Of a stretch of 28,646 nucleotides of DNA, positions 5,663 through 13,193 are shown in pieces (the first letter of the stretch is position 1; each line of letters begins with the position of its first letter). Under the pieces are notes generated by a model. That model made no database searches and was not told the DNA's origin. It saw nothing but the letters and a program-made list of their open reading frames with translations. Origin of the DNA: Candidatus Moraniibacteriota bacterium (GTDB taxonomy: Bacteria > Patescibacteriota > Minisyncoccia > Moranbacterales > UBA2206); contig JAPLXF010000041.1 in the NCBI GenBank assembly GCA_026396205.1, positions 1-28,646 on the forward strand, read 5' to 3'. A program made the position numbers and the translations under genes.

Positions 5663-5696
5663 AAAAAGGCCTCAGATGATGAAGAGGTCTTTTTTA
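5663..5696 (+). terminator. Terminator after rplL
   Basis: AAAAAGGCCTC pairs with GAGGTCTTTTT (one G.U) around a 10-nt loop, followed by a T-rich run ending in TTTTATTTT. Confidence 0.85.
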
Positions 5697-5701
5697 TTTT
5701 T

Positions 5702-5730
5702 TTGAAATATTTCTTATTGAATGCTAGTAT
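5702..5730 (+). promoter_or_regulatory. Promoter giving a near-leaderless mRNA
   Basis: TTGAAA (5702-5707), 17-nt spacer ending TGC, TAGTAT (5725-5730), an extended -10. Transcription should start near 5737 while the ATG is at 5740, so the mRNA would have practically no leader. Confidence 0.7.
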
Positions 5731-5739
5731 TAAAAGACA

Positions 5740-6846
5740 ATGAAGAGAATATATATAATAATCACTGTAGCGGCCTTGCTCTTAGCTCCTTTGTTTTTCT
5801 GGAGCGGGATGTTTGTGATGGAAAAAATTAATAAAACATTCTTGAAAAAATCTGGAACATCCACTATAACTTTATCCCAGAATGAAATTAGTCGAAATAC
5901 CAATGCTTCCAATGAAATTCCAAAAAGCAATGAAACAGATACATTTTCCAATTTAGCAGAAAGGCCGACCGAAGCACCAGCCACAATTACAACGCCCACT
6001 GATAATAATTCTGCAAATAACGCCAGCCAAACTGATTTAGGACAAGGGGTAACCTTTGCTGTTATTGGCGACACAAAAACTTTTACCACTAATCCCAATG
6101 GCAATCTAGAAAAAGCGGTGCGATCTCTAACAAAACAAAATTTTGATCTGGCTTTTGTAATGGGGGACTTAGTTTCCAGTTGCGATGGTGGTAGCAGTTG
6201 TGAAACGAAATATAATAATTGGAAGAATGTTATGGCACCCATTCTTTCTAAAACTTACGAGATAGTTGGCAATCACGACCGGACAGGCGGTAATCCGACG
6301 GATGCCATTTGGCAGAGAGAGTTTAACCTTCCGACTAATGGCCCGGGCGGATTTAGCGAACTGACTTATTCTTTTGACAAGGGCAATTCCCATTTTGTAG
6401 TTCTGGATACGGAAAAACCTAAAGAACATTCATTTGACAACGTCCAGCAGAACTGGCTGGAACAGGATTTAGCAGCTAATAAAAAGGAAAATACTTTCGT
6501 ATTTTTTCACGAGCCGCTTTTCCAAATGAGCCAAAGTAAAAAGGATGGAATGGATGCTAATCCGAAAGAGCGGGATGTGCTTTGGAATATTCTGCAAAAA
6601 CATAAAGTTACCGCCATCTTTAACGGCCACTATCATATGTTTGCCCGCAAAAATCAAAATGGCATCCAGCAAATTGTGGTCGGGGATACCGACTCAACGG
6701 CCGACGATACTCCCCAATCAGGGCTGACAGATTTCGGTTTAACCGGCCATCATTATTCAATCGTTTCAGTTAATGGCAAAGAAGTTGATTTAAAAACTTA
6801 TTCTTTGGATGGCAACTTAGTAAATGATTTTAAATTTTCTAAATAA
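5740..6846 (+). CDS. Membrane-anchored extracytoplasmic metallophosphoesterase
   Basis: A calcineurin-like phosphoesterase, a two-metal hydrolase of phosphate esters. Residues 4-26 form an uncleaved-looking signal anchor. Residues 27-100 are a Ser/Thr/Asn-rich linker, then the catalytic domain: GDTK (110-113), GDLV (142-145), GNHD (177-180), FFHEP (255-259) and GHYH (296-299). All five metal-site motifs are present. The first motif is GDxK, as in purple-acid-phosphatase-like members, instead of DxH. Substrate cannot be read from sequence. It is a single-gene unit with its own promoter and terminator. A second anchored family member lies at 19305-20162. Confidence 0.9.
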   Translation: MKRIYIIITVAALLLAPLFFWSGMFVMEKINKTFLKKSGTSTITLSQNEISRNTNASNEIPKSNETDTFSNLAERPTEAPATITTPTDNNSANNASQTDLGQGVTFAVIGDTKTFTTNPNGNLEKAVRSLTKQNFDLAFVMGDLVSSCDGGSSCETKYNNWKNVMAPILSKTYEIVGNHDRTGGNPTDAIWQREFNLPTNGPGGFSELTYSFDKGNSHFVVLDTEKPKEHSFDNVQQNWLEQDLAANKKENTFVFFHEPLFQMSQSKKDGMDANPKERDVLWNILQKHKVTAIFNGHYHMFARKNQNGIQQIVVGDTDSTADDTPQSGLTDFGLTGHHYSIVSVNGKEVDLKTYSLDGNLVNDFKFSK

Positions 6847-6885
6847 GCATTAAATTTTAAAAGATAGTTGTAATCATCTTTTTAC

Positions 6886-6928
6886 CCCCTGCACTAAAAT
6901 GTAAATATTCAGTGCAGGGGTTTTCTTT
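6886..6928 (+). terminator. Terminator after the metallophosphoesterase
   Basis: CCCCTGCACT (6886-6895) pairs perfectly with AGTGCAGGGG (6911-6920), followed by TTTTCTTT. The tail overlaps the -35 of the next promoter. Confidence 0.88.
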
Positions 6929-6955
6929 GACAAAGGAGTCTTTTCAGGGTAGTAT
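6927..6955 (+). promoter_or_regulatory. Promoter of the sigma-factor operon
   Basis: TTGACA (6927-6932), 17-nt spacer, TAGTAT (6950-6955). Leader of about 20 nt without an SD. The same TAGTAT -10 is used upstream of the gene at 5740, and both have housekeeping-type -35 boxes. Confidence 0.75.
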
Positions 6956-6982
6956 TAACGGAACATATTTCTCATTTATTTT

Positions 6983-7531
6983 ATGAAGTTGGAAGATAAA
7001 AAATTGGTTAGAGATTTTTTAGGCGGAGACGATTCAGCCTTTGAAAAGCTAACTAAAGTCCATTTAAAGCCCGTTTTTAATTTTGTCTATCGGCTGGTGA
7101 AAGATACTTCAGCCGCTGAAGATTTGACGCAGGTTACTTTCATAAAGGCCTGGAAAAATCTGAAGCGCTATGATACGAGCAAAAATTTCAAAACTTGGCT
7201 ATTTACGATTGCCAAAAACACCGCTTACGATTATTTCAAAAAGAAAAAAACTATTCCTTTTGCTTATTTTGAAGACGCAGAAGGCCATAATTTTCTGGAA
7301 AATATGGAAAGCGATACTTTTGAGCCGGAAGCAACCTTGGATTTTGAAATCAGCCTGAAAAAATTGGAATCAGCTTTGGAAAAAATCCCAGCGCGCTGTA
7401 GCGAAGTTTTACTTTTATGCTACAAAGACGATTTTACTTTGCAGGAAATCGCCGAAATTTTAGGCGAATCGTATAACACCATCAAAAGCCGGCATGCGCG
7501 GGCCATAGTCAAGCTTAAAAAATGCGTCTAA
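6983..7531 (+). CDS. ECF-type RNA polymerase sigma factor
   Basis: A 182-residue sigma-70 family protein with only regions 2 and 4. Region 2 spans about 10-85 (AEDLTQVTFIKAWKNLKRYD, FKTWLFTIAKNTAYDYFKK), binding core polymerase and the -10. Region 4 spans about 125-175 (VLLLCYKDDFTLQEIAEIL, NTIKSRHARAIVKLKK), a helix-turn-helix for the -35. It is followed after 26 nt by a two-helix membrane protein that may be its anti-sigma partner, then by DUF5666 and MacA-type genes. This suggests control of an envelope-stress or export function. No SD. Confidence 0.92.
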   Translation: MKLEDKKLVRDFLGGDDSAFEKLTKVHLKPVFNFVYRLVKDTSAAEDLTQVTFIKAWKNLKRYDTSKNFKTWLFTIAKNTAYDYFKKKKTIPFAYFEDAEGHNFLENMESDTFEPEATLDFEISLKKLESALEKIPARCSEVLLLCYKDDFTLQEIAEILGESYNTIKSRHARAIVKLKKCV

Positions 7532-7557
7532 ATAAAATGTAATTCGTATAAACTATT

Positions 7558-7962
7558 ATGACCCAAAATCTATCCAAAATCTTCAAAAACCTGCCGGAAA
7601 TTGAGCCCTCGGCGAATCTGGAATGGAATATTATGAAAAGTATCCGGTTGGCGGAGCAAAAGAAGCTCAAAAACCGGCTGTATTTTATCCAGCTGGGATT
7701 TGCTGTTTCAATCGCGGCTTTGGTGCTGGCAGTTTTGGAATTTGGCCAGACAATTTTAAAATCTGATTTTTGGAATTTTATCCAGCTGATTTTTACCGAT
7801 TACAAAGTTGTCTTTTTGGCCTGGGGCGATTATGCCTATTCCCTGATGGAAACTTTTCCCACCATTGAAATTTCTTTGCTATTAATTCCAATTCTCGGCT
7901 TACTGATTTGTTTTTATTATTATTTCAACAGCGGGAATAGAAATCATTATAAACACATCTGA
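7558..7962 (+). CDS. Two-helix membrane protein, possible anti-sigma factor
   Basis: 134 residues. The first ~45 are cytoplasmic and basic (NIMKSIRLAEQKKLKNR), then transmembrane segments at about 46-68 (LGFAVSIAALVLAVLEFG) and 101-122 (ISLLLIPILGLLICFYYY). The position directly after an ECF sigma gene, with a short cytoplasmic N-terminus and membrane span, is the usual layout of anti-sigma factors. The HxxxCxxC zinc motif of the ZAS class is absent and I see no similarity that proves the role. No SD; same operon as the sigma gene. Confidence 0.7.
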   Translation: MTQNLSKIFKNLPEIEPSANLEWNIMKSIRLAEQKKLKNRLYFIQLGFAVSIAALVLAVLEFGQTILKSDFWNFIQLIFTDYKVVFLAWGDYAYSLMETFPTIEISLLLIPILGLLICFYYYFNSGNRNHYKHI

Positions 7963-8000
7963 TAATTTTGTAATTTTGTAATTTTTAATTTTATAAAAGT

Positions 8001-8480
8001 ATGAAAGATCTAATCAAATCCAAAAAGTTTAAAATCGCGGCCATTGCGGTCGGCGCGATAATTGTTCTGCTTTTCACTTTTTCGGCAGGAATCCTGGTGG
8101 GTTTCCGAAAGGCTCATTTTTCCTATAAATTCGGAGAAAATTACGAGCGCAATTTTATAGGCCAAAAATCGATGAACGGTCCGCGCGGCATGATACGCGA
8201 TTTACAAGGTCGAGATTTTAGAAACGGCCATGGCATAACCGGCGATGTAATTTCTATCACGGACAATAGTATCGCCATCAAAGATCAGAACGGCAATGAA
8301 AATACCGTAACCACTACTGATAAAACCGTAATCAAATCACGGGGGAATGATTTGAAAATAAGCGATCTTAAAACTGGCGATAAAATTGTAGTTTTAGGCA
8401 AGCCGGGCGACAATGGGACAGTGCAAGCCGATTTAATTAGAGTCTTTAATAATACTGATAACAGCAATTCCGGCAATTAA
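8001..8480 (+). CDS. Anchored DUF5666-like protein
   Basis: 159 residues. One transmembrane segment at about 11-33 (IAAIAVGAIIVLLFTFSAGILVG), then an exported part. The C-terminal ~70 residues (GDVISITDNSIAIKDQNGNE, ISDLKTGDKIVVLGKPGDNG, TVQADLIRVF) follow the beta-rich pattern of DUF5666. The TAA ends 1 nt before the MacA-type gene, so the two are probably co-translated. A second DUF5666-like protein is at 16368-16883. Function is unknown; context suggests a partner of the exporter or a target of the sigma factor. Confidence 0.7.
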   Translation: MKDLIKSKKFKIAAIAVGAIIVLLFTFSAGILVGFRKAHFSYKFGENYERNFIGQKSMNGPRGMIRDLQGRDFRNGHGITGDVISITDNSIAIKDQNGNENTVTTTDKTVIKSRGNDLKISDLKTGDKIVVLGKPGDNGTVQADLIRVFNNTDNSNSGN

Positions 8481-8481
8481 T

Positions 8482-9642
8482 ATGAATGCAAAAATATTTA
8501 AAAACAAAAAATTCATAATTGCAGCGATTATAATAATAATTGCCGGAGGCTATTACTGGTATAGCAAATCCAAATCCGGCAGTAAAGCTATCCAATATGT
8601 GACTGAAGCGGCAGCCAAGGGAACGCTAACCTCTTCAATTTCGGCTTCAGGAAATATTATTGTTGACCAGCAGGCTACAGTTGATCCGACCATTTCCGGA
8701 ACCGTGGCTAATGTGGCGGTGAAAGTCGGCGACTCGGTTAAAAAAGGCCAGCTGCTTTTCACTATCATTAATGACCAATTAGGAACTACTGCTTCCAAGT
8801 CATTGGCATCTTTAATTTCAGCCCAACAATCTTTTGAATCAGCCCAAGCCAATAAAAAACAAGCCAGCTATGACTTAAACCACAATACGCTTGGCTCCCA
8901 AAACAAAGCCATACTTAAGGAAAAAAACGAAGCGTCCAAGATTTCAGTCAGCGCCGCCCAGCAGAGTTTAACCGCGGCGCAGTCGGCTTATCGGGATGCG
9001 TCGTCAGACGCGGCTAAAAGGAAAGTTACCGCGCCGATTGATGGCACGGTCAATGCGGTTAATGTTAAAAACGGAGATGATTTAAGCCGGCTTTCCTCAA
9101 ACAGCAATTCGACAGCGCCGATTATTATCGGCGACCTGAAAACTTTAAAGGCCCAAGTCCAGGTCAATGAGGTGGATGTGACCAATATTTCCATCGGGCA
9201 AAAGGTTACACTGAAACTGGACGCTCTGGATAATTATTCCGCGACCGGCAAAGTGACAGCCGTTGATGCTTTGGGAACGATTACTCAAGGCGTGGTAACT
9301 TACAATGTAACCATTGATCTGGATAATCAGGACGCCAGAATCAAGCCGCAAATGAGCGTTTCGGCGTCAATCATAACCAACGTCAAGCAGGATGTTTTGC
9401 TGGTGCCTTCCAGCGCGGTGAAAACGCAGGGCAATTCCAGCTATGTGGAAGTTTTAAACAGCGGAACCACGCCGGCGCAAAAAACTGTCGAGGTCGGCGC
9501 TTCCAATACGACTGATACCGAAATTACCAGCGGAATAAATGTTGGCGATAAAGTGGTAACGCAAACCATCAACCCCAATCTGACTACCAGCACCAGTTCT
9601 ACCAGCAGCCGGATTCCGGGGATAGGAGGGTTCGGACGTTGA
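8482..9642 (+). CDS. MacA/HlyD-type membrane-fusion (adaptor) subunit of an ABC exporter
   Basis: 386 residues. N-terminal anchor (about 9-24), a first lipoyl half (GTVANVAVKVGDSVKKGQLLF), a short alpha-hairpin (about 105-170, Ala/Gln/Ser-rich), a second lipoyl half (KVTAPIDGTVNAVNVKNGDDL), beta-barrel (QVQVNEVDVTNISIGQKVTLK) and membrane-proximal domain (DVLLVPSSAVKTQGNSSYV). It should couple to the MacB-type ATPase at 9703 and permease at 11967. A lineage without an outer membrane would not need a TolC partner; such monoderm MacAB-like systems export peptides or lipids. A palindromic element follows the stop. No SD. Confidence 0.9.
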   Translation: MNAKIFKNKKFIIAAIIIIIAGGYYWYSKSKSGSKAIQYVTEAAAKGTLTSSISASGNIIVDQQATVDPTISGTVANVAVKVGDSVKKGQLLFTIINDQLGTTASKSLASLISAQQSFESAQANKKQASYDLNHNTLGSQNKAILKEKNEASKISVSAAQQSLTAAQSAYRDASSDAAKRKVTAPIDGTVNAVNVKNGDDLSRLSSNSNSTAPIIIGDLKTLKAQVQVNEVDVTNISIGQKVTLKLDALDNYSATGKVTAVDALGTITQGVVTYNVTIDLDNQDARIKPQMSVSASIITNVKQDVLLVPSSAVKTQGNSSYVEVLNSGTTPAQKTVEVGASNTTDTEITSGINVGDKVVTQTINPNLTTSTSSTSSRIPGIGGFGR

Positions 9643-9699
9643 TTTACCCCTACTCAATCTCCCCCTTAGTAAGGGGGAGAAGAAAAAGAGGGGGTCAAA
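9643..9699. repeat. Palindromic element between adaptor and ATPase genes
   Basis: A central perfect 9-bp hairpin (CTCCCCCTT 9659-9667 with AAGGGGGAG 9671-9679, 3-nt loop) lies inside an imperfect outer stem joining TTTACCCCT (9643-9651) with AGGGGGTCAAA (9689-9699). The left end starts directly after the MacA stop, as the elements at 3562 and 16296 sit at stops, and shares their TTTACCC-like outer end. No T-run follows for termination in either direction. Confidence 0.75.
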
Positions 9700-9702
9700 A
9701 AA

Positions 9703-10395
9703 ATGATTGAATGTAAAAACCTTACAAAAGTTTATATTAACGGCGATATAGAAACGCAGGCGCTGGGCGGGATTAATTTTAAAATTGGCAAAGGGGAATT
9801 CGTGGCCATTATTGGCCCATCCGGTTCAGGAAAATCAACTCTCATGCATATTTTGGGCGCATTGGATACACCAACCAGCGGCGAATATATTTTGGACGGC
9901 AAAAAAGTTTCAGCTATGAGCGAGGACGAACTGGCGGATCTGCGCAAAGAAAAAATCGGATTTGTTTTCCAATCTTTTAATTTATTGCCGCGGACAACGG
10001 TGTTGCGCAATGTAATGATGCCACTCCTATATTCTGAAATACCGATGCACGAGCGGGAAGAGCTGGCCAAAAAATCGCTGAAATATGCCGGCATGGAAGA
10101 AAGCAAATTTTATAATTTATCCAACCAATTGTCCGGCGGGCAGATGCAAAGAGTGGCCATTGCCCGAGCATTAATAAATAATCCTTCAATAATTCTCGCC
10201 GACGAACCGACCGGCAATCTGGACAGCAAAACCAGCAAGGTGGTAATGGAAACTTTTCAGGAACTCAACAGGCAAGGCCATACCATAATTTTGATTACCC
10301 ACGAACACGACATTGCCGATTATGCCAAAAGGATAATTTCAGTGAGAGATGGGTTGATTGAATCGGATGTTAAAAAAGTGAACAGTGAACAGTGA
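9703..10395 (+). CDS. MacB-type ABC transporter ATP-binding subunit
   Basis: 230 residues with all ABC ATPase motifs: Walker A GPSGSGKST (about 38-46), Q-loop FVFQSFNLLP, signature LSGGQMQRVAIARAL, Walker B IILADEPTGNLDS and the H-switch ITHEHD. It belongs to the LolD/MacB/FtsE-like branch (NLTKVY, GEFVAIIGPSG). It pairs with the adaptor upstream and with the MacB-type permease, which starts 1.57 kb downstream behind three unrelated genes. A G-run (AGAGGGGG) from the palindrome stands about 10 nt before ATG. The 3' end is formed by three GTGAACA repeats that encode the last residues VNSEQ. Confidence 0.94.
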   Translation: MIECKNLTKVYINGDIETQALGGINFKIGKGEFVAIIGPSGSGKSTLMHILGALDTPTSGEYILDGKKVSAMSEDELADLRKEKIGFVFQSFNLLPRTTVLRNVMMPLLYSEIPMHEREELAKKSLKYAGMEESKFYNLSNQLSGGQMQRVAIARALINNPSIILADEPTGNLDSKTSKVVMETFQELNRQGHTIILITHEHDIADYAKRIISVRDGLIESDVKKVNSEQ

Positions 10396-10398
10396 ACA
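10378..10398 (+). repeat. Three perfect GTGAACA heptamers at the ATPase gene end
   Basis: GTGAACA occurs three times in tandem and runs into AGGAACA. The repeat encodes the C-terminus and stop of the ATPase. Downstream, AACAAG/CTTGTT and GAACAA/TTGTTC can pair in a weak nested hairpin (about 10396-10434). Confidence 0.7.
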
Positions 10399-10461
10399 AG
10401 GAACAATAAATTTTTTGTTCTCTGATTCTTGTTTCCTGTATGTTGAAAAGGTTTTTTAGAA

Positions 10462-10493
10462 AATAAAAAAGGCCACCTATTTTTAGATGACCT
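10462..10493 (-). terminator. Terminator of the 126-aa orphan
   Basis: Minus-strand AGGTCATCTA pairs with TAGGTGGCCT (two G.U pairs that exist only in the minus transcript), followed by TTTTTTATTTT. Confidence 0.8.
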
Positions 10494-10519
10494 AATTCAA
10501 ATATATACGGAAATATTTC

Positions 10520-10900
10520 CTATTGTACTTGTTTTACCTCTATTGCCCACTTACTTAGTATGCCTCCTGTTGTATAGATAAATACTTGAAAGCTTGGTGA
10601 CCTGTCCTTTTCAAAAATAAGATTACGTTCCAGCCAATTACCAGTTCCAGTTGGCTTCCAAATATTCCAAAGAGGTTTAAAACCGTGTTGCTTGTAATAT
10701 TCGACTATAAGCCTCTTTAGTTTATCAGAGTAAATTTCTTCAAATTTTCTAAATTCACGTTTTATATATCCCAACATAAATTTTTCAACGCAGGATTTAT
10801 CTTCGAAAATTTCTATTTCTAACTGAGTTTTTGGATCATAGAGGTTTGTACCTACAAAAAGCAGTTTATTTTTTAAATAGTCAGATAATGCTAATTTCAT
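10520..10900 (-). CDS. Orphan protein, 126 aa, unknown function
   Basis: The start is fixed by AAAGGAG (plus 10908-10914) 7 nt before ATG. The protein is soluble, mixed alpha/beta and rich in aromatic and charged residues (FEEIYSDKLKRLIVEYYKQHGF, WNIWKPTGTGNWLERNL, SFQVFIYTTGG). It has no signal, membrane helix or recognised motif. It is an isolated unit with its own near-consensus promoter and terminator, opposite in strand to the MacAB-like operon it interrupts. The layout matches the other SD-bearing orphans at 3696, 11523 and 16961. Confidence 0.75.
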   Translation of the reverse strand: MKLALSDYLKNKLLFVGTNLYDPKTQLEIEIFEDKSCVEKFMLGYIKREFRKFEEIYSDKLKRLIVEYYKQHGFKPLWNIWKPTGTGNWLERNLIFEKDRSPSFQVFIYTTGGILSKWAIEVKQVQ

Positions 10901-10958
10901 AAATGATCTCCTTTCAAAGAATTTTTTTGTAAAATAACATCTAATTTTATAATCTGGT

Positions 10959-10987
10959 AGTATACTCTAAACTAAATAAAAAGTCAA
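10959..10987 (-). promoter_or_regulatory. Promoter of the 126-aa orphan
   Basis: Minus-strand TTGACT (10982-10987), 17-nt spacer, TATACT (10959-10964). Leader of about 50 nt. A G+C-rich patch with GCCCG/CGGGC arms (10988-11016) lies just upstream. Confidence 0.8.
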
Positions 10988-11034
10988 GCCCGTAAAGCCG
11001 CAGGGCGACCGCGGGCCAGGTATCAGCCTGTTTA

Positions 11035-11067
11035 AGGCTTAAATAAGGCTCAAATAGGCTATACATA
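11035..11067 (+). promoter_or_regulatory. Three 11-bp direct repeats at the SET-gene promoter
   Basis: AGGCTTAAATA, AGGCTCAAATA and GGCTATACATA stand in tandem with an 11-bp period, close to one helical turn. The last copy contains TATACA, a possible -10 (11060-11065) that would put transcription start near the ATG at 11074. Regular spacing suggests an operator or UP-like element. No good -35 is visible. Confidence 0.45.
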
Positions 11068-11073
11068 ATAAAA

Positions 11074-11460
11074 ATGAAGAAAGTCATCGTTAAAAAATCA
11101 AAAATACACGGCAAGGGGGTTTTTGCTGCCAAAGATTTTAAAGAAGGGGAAACGGTATTGGCTTGGAAACCGAAAAGAATATCCGAAGGCCAGTTGTCTA
11201 AATTGCCGAAAGAGCAGAAGAAATACATTGCTTTTTCTAACGGCTGGTATTTCTTAATGCAACCGCCGGAAAAATATGTCAATTATTCCTGCGAGGCCAA
11301 TACTTTAATGGGAAAAAAATGCGATATTGCCAAAAGAAATATCAGGCAAGGCGAAGAAATAACTTCGGATTATAAGGATAGTATATTTGATAATTTTAAG
11401 TGCAATTGCGGAAGCAAGGATTGTAAAAATAAAAAAAGAAAATTGTTCTCTGGAAAATAA
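11074..11460 (+). CDS. SET-domain protein (putative protein-lysine methyltransferase)
   Basis: 128 residues forming a minimal SET domain. KKSKIHGKGVFAAKDFKEGETV is the N-terminal strand pair. VNYSCEANT (about 69-77) replaces the usual NHSC-P/N knot. RQGEEITSDY (about 91-100) carries the catalytic Tyr. A post-SET zinc motif CNCGSKDC (109-116) follows. SET enzymes transfer methyl from S-adenosylmethionine to lysine; bacterial versions modify ribosomal or nucleoid proteins, but the target here is unknown. The gene lies alone on the plus strand between two minus-strand orphans and lacks an SD. It is probably near-leaderless. Confidence 0.88.
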   Translation: MKKVIVKKSKIHGKGVFAAKDFKEGETVLAWKPKRISEGQLSKLPKEQKKYIAFSNGWYFLMQPPEKYVNYSCEANTLMGKKCDIAKRNIRQGEEITSDYKDSIFDNFKCNCGSKDCKNKKRKLFSGK

Positions 11461-11493
11461 AAAAGGCCAGAATCTGAATAATAAGATTCTGGC
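11455..11493 (-). terminator. Terminator of the 117-aa orphan
   Basis: GCCAGAATCT (11466-11475) pairs perfectly with AGATTCTGGC (11484-11493). The U-run exists only in the minus transcript (CCTTTTTTATTTT). In the plus direction the hairpin follows the SET stop without a U-run. Confidence 0.85.
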
Positions 11494-11522
11494 GATTAAT
11501 CGCAGAGGGAGTTTTTGCAGAG

Positions 11523-11876
11523 TCAGGATTTCGTTCCAAATGAATATATCCTTAGCATGAGCTGATTTTTCCATTCCAATTCCAGATCATTTCTGTAAGC
11601 CTGAAGCAATTGCATAGGGGGACTAAACCCATAAAGAGATTCCTGTCCGGAAATGTCAAGATCATGGGCTAAACTTTCCGGATCATCCGATAAGACACCA
11701 AGAAAGTTAGTGCCGAGCTGATCTATCTTTTCCGGATTAATGCGATCTATCCAGCCGGGAAGTTTTTCATCCAGCAGGATTATACCCTTTTTCACGCTTT
11801 CTTTTATGATAATTTTGCGTGTCAAGGGATCAGTGTTGTAAATGTCCAATTTTGCAGCAAGTAGCGACGCATCCAT
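11523..11876 (-). CDS. Orphan protein, 117 aa, unknown function
   Basis: AAAGGAGG (plus 11884-11891) stands 7 nt before ATG. The protein is probably soluble. Its first half resembles a small nucleotidyltransferase-associated or HEPN-like helical protein only in general character (KIIIKESVKKGIILLDEKL); I do not claim a family. Later segments are acidic (GVLSDDPESLAHDLD) and aromatic (LYGFSPPMQLLQAYRNDLELEWKNQL). It has its own promoter and terminator and belongs to the same structural class of cassette as its neighbours. Confidence 0.75.
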   Translation of the reverse strand: MDASLLAAKLDIYNTDPLTRKIIIKESVKKGIILLDEKLPGWIDRINPEKIDQLGTNFLGVLSDDPESLAHDLDISGQESLYGFSPPMQLLQAYRNDLELEWKNQLMLRIYSFGTKS

Positions 11877-11916
11877 ATTTATTCCTCCTTTCCGTGGCTT
11901 ATTCCTTTTATATAAT

Positions 11917-11945
11917 TATATATTACAAAATTTAACTTGTGTCAA
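11917..11945 (-). promoter_or_regulatory. Promoter of the 117-aa orphan
   Basis: Minus-strand TTGACA (11940-11945), 17-nt spacer, TATATA (11917-11922), with a TATAAT nearby. Leader of about 35 nt. The -35 lies 22 nt from the ATG of the divergent permease gene. Confidence 0.75.
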
Positions 11946-11966
11946 TAAGATAATAAAAAATTATAA

Positions 11967-13181
11967 ATGCTCAAAGACTTATTAAAAGAAACATTATGGT
12001 CGCTGCGCGGCAATAAAGTGAGGTCGGGCCTCACGATTTTAGGCATTGTCATCGGCATTGCGTCGGTGATTACTATGGTCGCCATCGGCCAAGGGGCGCA
12101 AGCCACGATTGAAAAAAATATCCAAGCCATCGGCTCTAATTTGATTATGGTCATGCCGGGCTCCCAAAGAGGCGAGGGCGTGAGCCAGGGACGAGGCAGT
12201 GCCCAGACGCTGACGATTGAAGACGCCGATGCGATCCGCAGCACCATTCAGGGCATCAAGGCCGTAGCGCCGGAAGTTTCCCGGCGGAATCAAGTGACCG
12301 CCAAAGGCAATAATACCAACACTCAAATAGTTGGCACCGTTCAGGATTATCTAACGGCTCGCAATATCAAAATGGATACCGGTTCTTTTTTTAACGACCA
12401 GCAGATTAAAGGTTCAGCCAAAGTGGCGGTTTTAGGCGCCACGGCCCGGGACGATTTATTCGGCGCCAATTCCAATCCGATCGGCCAAAGCATCCGCATC
12501 CGCAATAACGATTTCCAGGTTATCGGCGTGACAGTCGCCAAAGGCGGCGCCGGTTTTGCCAATCCGGACGATTCAATTTATGTTCCCATCACCAGCGCCC
12601 AGCATTATCTGTCCGGCGATAATTTTGTAAATGATATCAGCATTGCCGCCAACGACCAAAGCGCTATGGCTTCAGTTCAGGAAGAAGTCGGCAATCTTTT
12701 GCTTAAGCGTCACAATATTTCCAATCCCTCTTCGGCCGATTTCAGCCTGATGAACCAAAACGATATTATCGCGACAGCTTCGAGCATTACCGGAACTTTT
12801 ACAATTTTGCTGGCTTCCATCGCCGGGATATCGCTCTTGGTCGGCGGCATCGGGATTATGAATATGATGCTGATGATTGTAACAGAGAGAACGCGGGAAA
12901 TCGGCCTGCGCAAAGCCGTCGGCACCCGGAAAATTTATATCAATCTCCAGTTTCTAGCCGAAGCCATATTCCTGACTTTTTTCGGCGGCGCCGTCGGAAT
13001 AGTTTTGGGCTGGGGAGCTTCGCTTCTGGTGACTAAATTTGCGAGCATAACTACACAAGTTTCTTTGTCATCGGTATTACTAGCATTCGGCGTTTCCGCA
13101 GCGGTTGGAATTATTTTCGGATTCTATCCAGCTCGGCGCGCTGCCAATTTAAGCCCGATTGAAGCGTTGCGATATGAATGA
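11967..13181 (+). CDS. MacB-type ABC transporter permease
   Basis: 404 residues. Transmembrane segment at about 20-42 (SGLTILGIVIGIASVITMVAIGQG), a MacB periplasmic-type domain (about 45-265), then three FtsX-type helices (about 275-395), with the conserved loop TERTREIGLRKAVGT and the end FGFYPARRAANLSPIEALRYE. It moves substrate with the ATPase at 9703 and adaptor at 8482. The permease is cut off from them by three independently transcribed genes, so its own transcription must come from an unseen promoter in 11877-11966 or from read-through. The downstream DedA gene starts after 12 nt. Confidence 0.93.
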   Translation: MLKDLLKETLWSLRGNKVRSGLTILGIVIGIASVITMVAIGQGAQATIEKNIQAIGSNLIMVMPGSQRGEGVSQGRGSAQTLTIEDADAIRSTIQGIKAVAPEVSRRNQVTAKGNNTNTQIVGTVQDYLTARNIKMDTGSFFNDQQIKGSAKVAVLGATARDDLFGANSNPIGQSIRIRNNDFQVIGVTVAKGGAGFANPDDSIYVPITSAQHYLSGDNFVNDISIAANDQSAMASVQEEVGNLLLKRHNISNPSSADFSLMNQNDIIATASSITGTFTILLASIAGISLLVGGIGIMNMMLMIVTERTREIGLRKAVGTRKIYINLQFLAEAIFLTFFGGAVGIVLGWGASLLVTKFASITTQVSLSSVLLAFGVSAAVGIIFGFYPARRAANLSPIEALRYE

Positions 13182-13193
13182 TAGAATATATTT

